Program-made: the position numbers and the translations under genes
Notes under the pieces: generated by a model
Seen by the model: only the letters and a program-made list of their open reading frames with translations
Told to the model about the DNA's origin: nothing
Database searches by the model: none
Shown here: positions 33,437 to 45,639 of the stretch, piece by piece
Layout: each line of letters starts with the position of its first letter
Position numbering within the stretch: the first letter of the stretch is position 1
NCBI GenBank assembly: GCA_013339895.1
Contig: JABACO010000001.1
Span: 28,354,523-28,418,522 of the forward strand
Reading direction: 5' to 3'
DNA length: 64,000 nt
From: Ephydatia muelleri
Lineage: Eukaryota; Porifera; Demospongiae; Spongillida; Spongillidae

Positions 33437-36400
33437 CTAAACATTGTAAATGAACATGGGATGATGATAACAGGCACAAACGCCACATCCCTTATTCAGT
33501 GTGAAAAATCATACAGGCTTTGTCTGTACTTTCTCAATACATGCACAGCTGTGTTTAGCTACGTACTTGCACTTGCCACATTTTGAAGCACCATGACGAC
33601 GATAGGGATCCATTTGCAGCATGTTTGTCTTTCTTTTGCAATATTGAGCTGCAAGAATATTTGATGCATGTAAGTACACACTTGGGAAGTATGTGCACAA
33701 TACGTGATGATTTAAATACATCATCATGCAGCACTAACTTTTAATGGAACGCTGTCAAAATAATAGGAATAAATATGTTTTGCATTTAAAAACTCAATAC
33801 AAAAACTTTAATAAATGAGATGTGCACATTAATTTCATTACTGGCTCATACACATGTATATGATAGTGGAAAATAAAGAAAGCATCTTTTAGAGTATTAT
33901 CACAATTGTATGCTCTAAAAGTGCCGCCCCAAATGCATACTGTAGCACTCATCCATATGTTTGGTTTCAAGAGCAGTTCTTTTACTTTATTGACCATCTG
34001 TATTGGATTGTTCTTTTCCAAGTGGATGTTCTCCTGTTCAATATCAAAGTGAAGCAATATTTCGTGCAATATCATACATTCTCACCATACCTACATGTTT
34101 ATACTTATGTTTATCCAGATACACTCGCAATTGTTCACCAATACAAATTCTTCAATTGCACATGTTGCTAATTAGCAGGTAAAATTGATCATGCACATCA
34201 CCATTAAGAAATGATCACAGGCTGTAAATGATCCGTGTTACATACCTAACAATAGAACTTGTACAATACATGTTAGAATTACTGGCCATATAAAGAAGCT
34301 TGCGACTTCAGAAAATGTAAAACATCGCAACGTCAGCAGATATAAATGGTATGGATTCATGCCTAATTTTCTATCCTCCAAATTTTAGTTTGGATCTCCA
34401 GGCCACAGAACTATAAGGATGATTATTTTTGATACTAGATGTTTAAACATCCCATTGCATTAAATTTTCCAAGCATGGGCTCTACATCAGTTGTACTTGG
34501 AGTCTGTTTAGCATGTTTCTCATTGACGTTCTCTGATTATCAAGACATTTTTATGGTTCTTGTTTATTAGGAGCGGATCATATTATTTGATTATTTGATG
34601 CCAAACCTCAGACTCATTTCTTGTACTTCACCTTGAGGGAGAAGGTGTCACTGGCACTGTCAATGATGCAAATAAATTACTTTTCTGCGAATATTAATAT
34701 GTAATTCAGTATTGAGTTGCTACCATCATTCCACATACATGTACTGTACAGCTAATTCATAGGAAATGCTTTCCGACTTCATCTTGCCTCGCTGACATGA
34801 ATTCCAAACAACAACATGAAACAAAAAAACACAAGGCTATCTAAGTAAAATATTTACAACATCACTTGAATGCTGCCTCATCTAATTTCATAATTTTTGT
34901 ATTCATTCCACAAAACGAGCCAAACATATGCGAGTATATTTATGTTTATGTTTTGTTTGAACTAGGTTACAATAGCAAACATGCCAACAGGACACCACCA
35001 TTAATGACATTATTAAATTTTCAGCGTCAGGTGCTAAGCTTAGTTAAAATGTGTTTTAACATTTACGATCCAGTATCTCAAATGAATGCACTTCACGTCT
35101 TCACCCTAGTCTGCATAGTAGTCAACCTGTGATTTCCCGGTCCAAGCTATTATAATTACATACTTTGACTGCACAAAATCTTTACATCATTATAGTCTCA
35201 ATTATAGGTTAATCGTTAACGATAATGTACTCAAATTTTGCTTATCCAGAGCAACAATGGGCGCGCGGCTCAAGGTAGTCTCGGGCAACATTTTCCCGCT
35301 AAGATCACAATCAATTTTCACCATATATGGTCTTACTATTAGCGAAAATTGATAGTGAATATCATCTCAGCCCCCCATTGTCTAAGCCCCTTACGCTAAC
35401 AATGCCTCTCTCATGCGCAACATATGACCAGCTCCGGCTAACTCCAATTTTACTAAGTAGCCACTGTTTGGCAGTGTTATCAAGTGCATATAGTATTTGG
35501 CGGTACTTTCAAGCTGTATATTACTACGATCACACGCAACGTGTAGTAGGGAACCCTCAATCACTCTATATTATGGATCGACACGCTTGTGCTTGTGACA
35601 CTCAAAATGGGCTTAACGCGTACGGATGCTATTTATTGATGACGATTTACGACGCAAGTGAACAATCTCCATTATGGGCATGCAAGTGTTTCCATCCTTC
35701 AAACTACGACGTTTCTACACAAATTGTTCCTCAGACGTTATTAGAGTAATAATGATCGTTCCAGTTTAATTTACGTCAAAATCATAAAGCATTGTTTATG
35801 TCACACCATGCTTTGGCACCTGACCTCCAGTTAAGTCGTTCGGTCGAATATGAGTTGCTTAAGATAGCAGCAAATGTTCCACACGTACAAGCACTTCCTC
35901 ACTGTTTGACCGAGATCACGTGACGTATTATGTGCACAGCGTAGCTGGGCATGGCCCGACCTTCTCATTTGTCTAGCCACGCCTAACTATGGATGGAGCA
36001 TGTAACCAATGGCGTAACTATGTTCGAAATAAACGGTTTTCGATTGCAATGTGGACACGTGATGCGATATTACTCAAAAATAATAATGCGAACAATCAAC
36101 TACTTTAATTTGGTATCCAAGGATGGAGTTTTACAACCTTTCAAAGCACTAATCATTTCATTACACTAATTATAGGCCTACAGTAATTGTATTCATTTTA
36201 TTTTTTTGCTAAATCCGCGCCATCAAACTTTTTTACAACAAATTACATGCCTGTAACGCCAGCCACCATCAAACGAGTTCATTCGTGTATGAATAACACC
36301 CGCATTTGCCTCATTAGGGTCACACTGAGCCGACCATAGCAAAGCGGTACACTTCGAATCTGTTACCAGCGCGCTTCAAGATGTTCGCCATCAATGTGTA

Positions 36401-36930
36401 TTTTTAAATAACAAGTTTACGTCATGCACGGCATTCATGCGTCACTGATGCATTACCGTATTGGTATCTGCCCATCTGCAACGAAAGCGACTATGAGTAA
36501 TAGTAGGCGAGTTGCTTAAGATAGCCGCACACTGTTGATAGAGACTCGTGACATAAAACTCATTATAATATAATTATTTGCATAAGTAAATATCGCCAGT
36601 GCATGCCCTCTAATTAGTACACCCTCTAGCACGGATATCACGAGTTTTATAACGACAGATTTTAATATAATTATATCAGTACCAATGAATTCATGACTGT
36701 ATCAGCATCCCTGTGCGACAGTATATGCACAGATCTTTCAACAAAATCACACCATCTGTTGTCGCACAGGGACTGTACAAGTTGAGGTATGTGAAGTACT
36801 GTGTAACTCATCGCCAATGAAAATCACCAAAAGTAGCATGTTTCTCTACTTTCCAAACTCCTTTGCAATTGAGTTCCTCCCGTTTTTACTTTGTATTAAT
36901 AACATTAATTTTAAATGTCATTATACTAAG
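33437..36930. other. Upstream region of receptor gene, no secure exon
   Basis: A Cys-rich splice-bounded piece on the minus strand at about 33655-33572 (QYCKRKTNMLQMDP...CGKCK) might be an exon, but I cannot place it. A 140-codon plus-strand frame at 35327-35749 has no family resemblance. 36709-36770 contains an inverted repeat, CCCTGTGCGACA/TGTCGCACAGGG. 35890-35960 is duplicated inverted at 26240-26330. Confidence 0.4.
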
Positions 36931-36934
36931 TTAC

Positions 36935-37187
36935 TTATCTATTTACATAGCCATGCACCCATGTATAACAACGATGTCTCTTTGCTGAAGTGAAGGCCAT
37001 CACCATTCCGCTATTAATGATCTCGTCCCCAGACCCTTGGCTTCTGCTCGCATCTCTTTCATCCAGTTTAGAGTGTACATGATGGCAAACATCCAAGTTG
37101 CCACGAAATAGAGGAAACTCTTGGTTTGGGATGTCACATGTCTCAACATTTTTGCCCGGGGTCAAATATGGCAGGCACAAAGAGTCC
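36935..37187 (-). CDS. Terminal exon of an unrecognised protein
   Basis: An acceptor (TTTACTCAG) precedes a frame reading DSLCLPYLTPGKNVETCDIP, EFPLFRGNLDVCHHVHSKLD, GDEIINSGMVMAFTSAKRHR and CYTWVHGYVNR, then a stop. Composition and punctuation are those of a real coding exon, with ordered Cys/His residues, but I do not recognise the family. No upstream partner exon was identified. Confidence 0.4.
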
Positions 37188-37987
37188 TGAGTAAAGTACG
37201 GTGTATAATAATGTCTTTCCTATCCCTGGCATTTGAGGCGTTGGCAATGGGTGTTTTGAGTTGACATGCTCATGGTTTCCTGAGAGAGTGGCAAATAGGG
37301 CAGGCTGAGGGGATAAAAGTGTTCACTACAGTGAGATAGTTATCTTTCTTTTTCATGCCCTTTGAGCATGGTTTCCTGACGTAGCTGGGACACTACCTCT
37401 TCCTGACCACTGGATAGATGAAACTGTCACCTTTATGTGCTGCAGCACACTAATTAAATGTACTCATTTGTTGAATAACAATCATGAAAACATATAAAAC
37501 TTACACAGATTGCATCATGAAGAATTGGATTATGGCATCATTAACACTTTAGTACATGATAGCTGAGTTGTGAAAATGTAGTTTTGCCTTTTTCATCTAG
37601 TAAATGTGTATGAGTTTGTCACAATTTCAGAGAGCCTTTTCATTAGTTAATGTTTGATTTATTTGCATCACTAAATAACAAACGTGGTGAAAACATACTT
37701 GATTTAAATTGCCATCTTACTATACATCAACAAGTACCTCTTTAAGACAAAATATCCGCATACCCATACCACTGTAGGGTGTGGGCATGTATCCTTTTAA
37801 ACACTAGCTGTGCCATCAATGTATTGCAAGTGCTTTATATATCAGCTGAAACTTGTGCTACATAATAATATTCATACTTTACAGATGAATATCTATTTTT
37901 GCATTTGTTCAACAGTATTTAGTTCAAGGCTGTAGGAAAGGATTGTTATGTATTTAAGGAGAAATGAAGAGTTTTGTATACATGTGT

Positions 37988-38106
37988 ATGTTAGTACCAT
38001 TTAGTGATGGGTCAGTGAAATCAACTGAGGTACATGTCCTTGGGCAGGTGCAGTCTGGATCACTGTGGATGGTCCTACATCCATACATGGTGATATTGGT
38101 GCACAG
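37988..38106 (-). pseudogene. Displaced FN3 exon fragment
   Basis: The minus strand reads CTNITMYGCRTIHSDPDCTC, CTSVDFTDPSLNGT, matching the middle of the FN3 exon at 31496-31625 (CTNITIYGCKNISSDPDCIF). Only about 40 codons remain, so it is an isolated duplicate. Confidence 0.75.
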
Positions 38107-38179
38107 GTGATGATAACATCTCCATGCTGATATCCGACCTGGCCATTAACTGTTTAGTGTATGTTTGTGTACTTATTTA

Positions 38180-39480
38180 TCCTGTTAATAATAACACAGC
38201 AATGCATACAATAACAATCTGATTCCATAAACCTATACTTCCCACAGTCTGCTCCTTGCCCAGCAAAGCTCTTGCATACTGGCACATCAGTGTTAGGCCC
38301 AGGTGACATGACAGCACTTCAGGCCAGAGGTGGCTTGATAGGATGGCCAGCTTCTTTGCCATCCTGGAAGAGGTGAGTTGAACCTCTCTGCCCCACCCAC
38401 CAAATTCCTCAACACACTAATGGGACACAACTCTCACTGCTTCATAGCACTCCCTGAAGTCACCATTAGCATTATTGTAAAAATGTATGAAAAGGGAGAG
38501 GGGTTTGTACATTCAGTGATAACTTAAAAGGTGATGGGCTGTACCTTTTTTGATTGGAGGAACAGTGAGTGTGTTCTGTATGGCTGGGTTGATATGAGAC
38601 ATTTTTGCAGCTAGGTGTTTTATTTGTGGGATTCTATTTGGATGTTTTGTGTAGCCAGATTACATATGCATATTGCATTACATATGCGATGAATCGTTTG
38701 TCTCTCCTGCATCATGTATCTATTCATGGAGTCTGTGCATATTGCAATCTGACCATGTGACCACATCCACACCCCTTTCATATAACCATACCCCTTTGAC
38801 CAAGGAGCTCCCACCCTCACTCCTAAGTAACTCCTAAGAAAAGTGCTTAAATATTCAAAAAGTATTCTAGACGGAGACGGGTGTTTATATTTTCACGGCA
38901 GTGGAAAGTTTGTTTGCGAGTGCACCTTCGGCATCACCCTATATATGTACTCCCTAATACCTTATCTGTCTCAAGTTCTCTACCTTCCTGGCCAGGGAGC
39001 TCCCCCTCTCCTACCTGCTTTTGCTTGTGTTTTAGTGCATGTGTGTTGTACTTGTTTTAACCAGTTTAATAATAACAACAATAACTAGCACAGCAATGCA
39101 TAGAATGAAGTTCCCAAAGTCTATTCCTTGCATTCTTGCACATCAATGATATTCCCAGGCAGCAGTATAATGACAAAAGCTTGACTGGTTGACAAGCTTC
39201 TTTGCCAATATGAAGAGGATGTGGATTCAGTGATAGGATGTTTGGATGTACTACTCATCATACGAATTCAGGTGTAGTCTGTATGGCTGGATTGATATGA
39301 GACATTCCTGTAGTGGAATGTTTGCATTTGTGGCTGATTCTATTTGTAAGTATAGCGTGTAGCCTGATAGGTACATATGCAATGCATGGTTTGTCTATTA
39401 TTCATGGGTCTATGCACATTGCAATGTGACCATATAAACATGCCCATGCCCATTTCATATAACTACAACCATTTCGTGTC
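38180..39480. repeat. Imperfect tandem duplication
   Basis: Unit 1, 38185-38815, and unit 2, 39075-39480, share order: acacagcaatgcata, cccacagtct/cccaaagtct, agcttctttgcca, tgtatggctg..ttgatatgagacat, gtttgtct..., tctgtgcatattgcaat/tctatgcacattgcaat, and ccatttcatataac. Unit 2 is shortened by deletions. Confidence 0.75.
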
Positions 39481-39604
39481 CTTTATGTACAACAAAACTC
39501 CTTTCTGGTTTAGTACGACGGTTGTGTCCCATAGCATTGCTGCCTAGCTTCCATAATGGCTGAACACTACCATCACAACCAAGGTGAGTGTTTTCATACT
39601 GTTA

Positions 39605-39722
39605 CTGAGGAGTATGTGGTGCGTGTATGTACATGTATGTGTGTGCATGTGTGTATGTGGTGTGTGTATGTGGTGTGTGTATGTGGTGTGTATATGTGGT
39701 ATGTGTATGTGGTGTGTGTACT
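39605..39722. repeat. 13-bp minisatellite (gtgtgtatgtggt)n
   Basis: About five imperfect units from 39655, preceded by TG-rich sequence. The reverse complement of the same unit makes a second short array at 41064-41107. Confidence 0.85.
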
Positions 39723-39944
39723 ATAGATTTGTTATTTCTATGCTCATTGTGTGTGAGCAAGATAGTGTGTGATTTGTCTCTGCTTATGTTGTCTTATGTA
39801 CTGTGTTGAAAGTGATCTGTATGCCACTGTCTGGAATGTTTTATAAGGATAGAAGATGATCTTCATGCAGTGTATGAAGATAAACTTTGTTTCAATAACT
39901 TCTGGCCTCTCCCTCACAAAAAACAGCCTGCTCATAGAGGCTGA

Positions 39945-40176
39945 TAGGGATATACATGTATATCCAAATATTTTTACGCTCTTAACAATTCGATGCACAC
40001 TATCATTGTCCAGCTGTGAAGCTGAAAGATTATTTTCAGGATTAAGGCGCATCAAAACAGTTCTACGTAGTTCCATGAGTATCGTCGTTCGAGAGGCTAG
40101 CTGGCTTGGCAATTATTCATCTGCACACGATTTGGATATTGATGAAGAAAAAATTTACACGTTGACATATCTGTAG
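39945..40176 (+). pseudogene. hAT transposase C-terminal relic
   Basis: Frame reads DRDIHVYPNIFTLLTIRCTL, SSCEAERLFSGLRRIKTVLR and SSM, the hAT dimerisation motif with its SSCEAER..S.LRRIKT core, followed by a DIDEEKI acidic tail. It matches the part missing downstream of the ZMYM1/DUF4371-like relics at 24010 and 60275, so a third, differently truncated member of that family is likely. Confidence 0.75.
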
Positions 40177-40179
40177 TCA

Positions 40180-41425
40180 GTGATCGCAGTCACGAATGTG
40201 TTTTGTCGCTAAACAGCAGTTCCTATGCGCCCCTCTACGCCACAGAATAACCACGTTTGACCACACCCATTGATTAATTATCCAACAATAATTATTGAAC
40301 CTCCCTTTGCTAAAATGTTGCGTCCGCCCCTGGTAAGTGTATTTGTGTGTCTACGCACGCACATACAATGGTGACTGAAAGTCGAGTTGTATGCATGTAC
40401 AACCCATCTTATAGGCATACATGCATAAATGCAAGCGTATCGGTACACACATTGAGTGCAATACGTACTAGAGTAACTGACCATGTATATGAAAAAAAAA
40501 GTGACTTGAGGTGTTAGTTATAAATACATGTATCTTGCAGAAATTTATTAATTGACCTGTTGTTATTTACGTCAAATTATGCAATTAGCGTTTAACGTGA
40601 TGCTTATTAATTTTTTCAGATTGGGCCGGGGAACGAGCGAGGGTGTAACGAAAAGTAGCGCCATATATGGCATTGCCTCCATTTTTAATAGTAATCATTG
40701 AGTCATGAGTACCAATGATCATTATAATATAAATCCTTCAGGAACCGACAGGTTCAAGATAAAGAATATGTTTTCACCACAGTAAAACACAGTGTAATAG
40801 AGGACCAGAATCTGTTGCCGCAAGTGAAAAATCCAACACGTATCAAGATTTATAGCTTGTGGAATACTGTAATTAGGTCAGGAATAGTACTTGTCTATGG
40901 AAAGCACTATTTTGCCTCCAGGAACCAAAACTTTTAAATTATGTTTTCTATTTAAAATCTAAGACAAAGGATACTGAGCAATTACAACATGCATCCATGA
41001 AAATGTGTGTGTGGCTATGTATCTCTATGCGACACACACCAGTGAATATCAGTAGCCATACAAAACACACACACCACATACACACACCACATACACACAC
41101 CACATATACATCAATAACGTGTACATGGATGCAGAAGTGTAAATCAGATTGTGTTCTAGTCTATACATTTCATACTGCATATCAATGTGTCACAGTCAGG
41201 CGGACACCCAATGGTTTCAGATGACAATTGGGTATCCCAATGGCCTTCAATTCTAGCTAAGAAATACTGTATAATGAGCATTATTTTCACAAATTGTTCT
41301 CAAATTTAAATACTGTTCTCAGAGAAAAACTGCTACATGTACTTGTACCCCAGGCAGTCTAACATCTAATCACAATTTACATAGCACACAATTGTAAGGT
41401 CAAGCACATAATAATAGGTCTAAGC
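40180..41425. other. No gene recognised
   Basis: AT-rich sequence with a small inverted minisatellite at 41064-41107. No coding or RNA gene seen. Confidence 0.5.
41064..41107. repeat. 13-bp minisatellite, reverse orientation
   Basis: Three units of acacaccacatac, the reverse complement of the unit at 39655-39722, about 1.4 kb away. Confidence 0.8.
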
Positions 41426-41655
<230 letters not shown>

Positions 41656-41661
41656 CAACAC

Positions 41662-42382
41662 ACACAGCTCATAGTCTTACGTATACTCTGTTCTGGCTTC
41701 ACAAACAACTTAGTTTTGCATTCAAGCAAAGGGCTCCTGAATTGTAGAAATTTTGTCCATAGTATTTTACAACTGAGGGAGTGGGTGCCATCACACGAGT
41801 TCGTGTCTCGAAAATGTCACTTCGCGCCACGACTAACCTGATGCGTGTGAAACACAAGTATGCTCGAGTCACGCACGGGTATCACTCGGGACGCGCGCAC
41901 GCGTGTGTCAAGAAGCTACGTCTGGATGGTATACTGTATGCGCGATTTATACAAACGATCCCGATCGCATCGGGTAAGATCGCATAGTAACTCAACTGGT
42001 AGAAAACCTTTTTGGGCAGCGCGATGAGAGGTCTGGGACCGATTTCATGCCATCAAAAAACTGAAGGAGGGCCACACTTCAACTACACAGCATTATCTAT
42101 CCGCACGTGAGTCAATTTTGAGGGCACGAGATGGAGGAACCTACAGATTCAACATGAAATGCTTCTCCCGGGTATGGAAGCCGATTTTTCTATAGGAAGG
42201 CCTACTTTTTAGTACATTTTATAGCTCTTCGATGTACTAGCTATATTATTTTCAAATATCAAAATCGTAAATCGTAAAGGTATTGACACAAATGACCGTG
42301 GAATCTTGTAATGAGAAACCCTTCTCATCGACTACCTGTACATTTGGGGACAATGTTATGACAATCCTAGGGAAGCCCCAGC
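41662..42382. other. No gene recognised
   Basis: A 68-codon frame at 41781-41987 has no family resemblance. No repeat boundary seen until the TTAA at 42383. Confidence 0.45.
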
Positions 42383-42386
42383 TTAA

Positions 42387-45072
42387 TCATAGATTGATCA
42401 GGATTTGATAACTCCAGTTATCAAACTTCAACGCGACTTTTTGAGCCGATAGAACTAGATTTGATAATTACAATTGCACTAAAAGGTGCACCCATGATCG
42501 TATGAAATATAAGTAATCATTAAGTATAAGTATTGTATGAGAGTTAGGATTCACACGTGCACACTCACAATGACCTTGTTGTGGTTACCTTTTAGGTAGA
42601 CCTAGAAAAAAGTAATACTATTTTAGCCTCATTGTGCACAATGGTCATGTTACTATAATAGTATTACACCTATATCATGTCGTGTCTTAGCCCTTATGTC
42701 AAATTCTTCGTGAGTATTTTCATCTGGATGATAAATGATACAGCAATAAGCAATATTGAAAGGAACCTTTTATTGCTATGAGTCCTCTGCACTATCAATT
42801 CATTTTTGCATTTCAGGATTAAATACTAGCTCCATGCATGAAGTGATAATTTATGCACCTTGACTTGCGTGCAGATGTGATGCTGCACACAGCAATCACC
42901 ATTTCCCTGGTGTTGTGTGGTATACGCATTGTACATGTCTTGCAGTACATCGTAGCCATATTCCTGCATACATGGCATCTAAATAAGGCCTTTTTGCTAG
43001 CTCCAGTGGCTGTCTTCTTATTTCTGGCATACTTGGGGTGTTCAGTAAGCAGAACAATATCATGAGCCAATGTTTCATCTGCATGTACATCCAGAATTGA
43101 GTTTTCCAGGCTAACACTCCTACGTGTCTCAGTTCCCACATTATCAATTGTATTTGTGAGCAGCTGCTGAGGTGAAATCTGCATGTTCATCATTGGCACC
43201 ATCTGGATGAAAATGTCTCCATGCACAGTATGCATCTGTCTCTATCATCCCAAGAAGAGTTGAAAATAAACGATGCTCCCACTTCTGGGTCTTCCAGGCT
43301 TGCTCAAGTGCCAGGCCACCTTGCCTCATGTGATTGGCAATGTCAATTACTTTAGCACAGTCAAAGTAATCCTCTACCACTTTTGGTCGCTTGGTGTACC
43401 TAATAACAACTTCAGTGCCAAGTGCATCGTCACACTCACGCCATCGTCTCTTGCCATGTGGTGTACCCTCTCCAGACACTCCATCAGTATGCACAAGGTT
43501 CTTACGGGTCATGTCTCCCCATCCAGTAGCAAATATGCAATGTCCCTGAACTGTAGCAGCCAATGTGATCCAGTCTCCACGTTCAGGGTACTCAACTGTA
43601 TCAAGGTATGTCTTTGGAAATCCAGAATGTGCGGTTTTTACCATGCCTTTGAAAAACATACCATGCCTTTTGAGCTCCACAGCAGTCTGAACTGAAGCAA
43701 ATGCAGAATCCCCATTGACTGTACGACCAGAATGGTGCCAAGGTTCAGTCAGTCGAAGAGTCTGTGCAGTCCCCTTACTCTGACAGATATCTGTGAACTT
43801 CTTTGCTGCCATACGCTCTGCCCCTTTTTGTAACTCCAGGCGAATGATAATGTTGGTCTCAGAGTCAGCGGCATCCTTTAGCTCAGCACCCACTCCTTTG
43901 GGCTTTCTAGCTATCTTTGTAACATGTGGCATGCCATCGCTACAAAAATTTCCATCTTTTCCACGCCATGCAGACATAGACTCATCCACACAAATGAACC
44001 ATGATGGAAAGTAACTATCTTCCCGACACTTATTGAAGTGGTCAATGAAACATAGTATTCCGTGTGCAGGATCCCCATCTACAACCTTTCCAAACGAGAT
44101 GTGCTGCAGCAGCTCATCTACTCGGTGCTGATGAATACCAAACCGATCTCCAAACTTCGGTGCTGGAAAGAGACCATCACTAACAGAGAACAAATCACGA
44201 CGTTTTGAATGTGTTCTGGTCAGTGCAAGCAGAAAACCTAGCAGCTTGAACAGCTCCCCTCTACTAACAGGGATTGAAGATGGCTTTGATTTTAGCATGG
44301 AGTTCGTAGTACACTCTAAAATTTCCGCTACTGCCTTGTCGGAAATGACCACAAAAAGTAGTCCACTTCCCTTCTATTACTCTCAGAATCCAGTTGTTGA
44401 GTTCTGTTCCATAGTATGTGCGCACGTTGCTTTGGGATGTAGCGAATATCGACCAGATTATCGACTATGGTCCATTTGATACCTTTGACCACTAACGGGT
44501 CGCGATCAATTGATGTTGGTTCCCTGCCTTCCTCTATTTCTGGTTCCGCCTCCGCTAGCTCTTCTAATGGCAGCTCTTCGTCAGAATCACGTTCATCCAT
44601 TACCACATCATCTTCGATGTCCTCAACAGACTCAGCGTTCTCCAGTACCCTAGAACTATGAACGGACTCGCCGATTTTATCATCATCCCAGCGTACCCTC
44701 CATTTTACCTTCTGAAGCTATAATCTCACCAGAAAGCTTTTTGGCCTTTGCATTAGCCCCATAGCGTTGTGTTGCTAGCTTTTTGCCCATCGCCGCTGCT
44801 GCAGTGGCCTGCACTCTGTCTCCAACCTTTGGCGCTTTCATTGTACCGAAGCGTAAATTTTCAGTATACGGCTACCCTGTTTTATCCACTTCTGACTCCA
44901 AGAGATGAAATTGGCAAAACACTTTCTGAATACGATCGTTAATACACCCGAGATCAAAGCCAATATGTTGTAAAACGCAAATCACTCTAACTTCACAAAA
45001 GAAAAGGGAAAACAAAAATTGATAACCTCAGTTATCAACCGATAACCGGGGTTATCGTTGATCAATGTATGA
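42387..45072 (-). mobile_element. piggyBac element, complete ends
   Basis: The 2,686-bp element is flanked by TTAA on both sides (42383-42386, 45073-45076). Left end TCATAGATTGATCA pairs with right end TGATCAATGTATGA (13 of 14). Subterminal GATAAC/GTTATC palindromic motifs occur at both ends (about 42406-42423 and 45021-45056), as possible transposase binding sites. A single minus-strand transposase pseudogene fills the interior. Confidence 0.88.
42819..44841 (-). pseudogene. piggyBac transposase with three frameshifts
   Basis: The ATG at 44841 begins a basic N-terminus (MKAPKVGDRVQATAAAAMGK). A frameshift near 44705 leads to an acidic region and KQRAHILWNRTQQLD. A second frameshift is at the TTTTT run near 44355. 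The main frame to 43144 holds DDE_Tnp_1_7-like blocks: SSIPVSRGELFKLLGFLLAL, WFICVDESMSAWRGKDG (first Asp), TVNGDSAFASVQTAVELKRH (second Asp) and RPKVVEDYFDCAKVIDIANH. A third frameshift near 43200 leads to a C-terminal zinc-binding tail with FRCHVCRNMATMYCKTC and a late Cys/His set. Catalytic motifs remain, but the breaks make it inactive unless some are sequence errors. Confidence 0.82.
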
Positions 45073-45369
45073 TTAAATAGGAAAAATACGGCGACACCAC
45101 TAAAAATCATAACAAATGTAGTGTACTAACATTTTCAAATTTCAAATCCTGGGAAAAATCTGGCGTCCTTGGTATACAACTAACCCATACATTGGTATGG
45201 GAAGGTATACGGGAATATTCGGTGATTCGCAAACCGCGAGTAAATTATTCTGACTTTTGCTTTTGACCGCTCATTTCTGGATATGATCACAAGTGCTGCC
45301 TTCACTGAAGATGTAACACACCCAAAGTTAACTTATTAAAAGTTCTGTAACTGTGCAATATTTGAAACA

Positions 45370-45639
45370 TAAGACAATAATTTATACTTTCATTTTTTAC
45401 GATTTTTGTGAACACACATATATTTAACGTTCAGAAATAGTCATACCGATGTGATTTTAATAACACAATTCGTATTTCTCTAACTTAATACGCATTATGT
45501 TTGTACTTTGCAAGTAGAACCCTTACTAAGGCAGAACACAAGTATTGAGCCACAAGAAACACTCATGCACACATACATCACATCACACACAACACATCTA
45601 TTCAATGTCCGGGTGAGATTTATGATGTGTGTGCATGTG
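45370..45639. repeat. Segmental duplication copy 2, left block
   Basis: Near-identical to 1855-2125. The hAT element follows directly. The match resumes at 46817. Confidence 0.9.

Noticed and set aside
35327-35749. 140-codon plus-strand frame
   Set aside because: No family resemblance, no splice or start context, and low-complexity-free but random-looking composition. Probably chance.
35890-36000. Possible receptor promoter
   Set aside because: It is duplicated near the inverted Ig fragment, but I see no TATA box, initiator or first exon to place a start.
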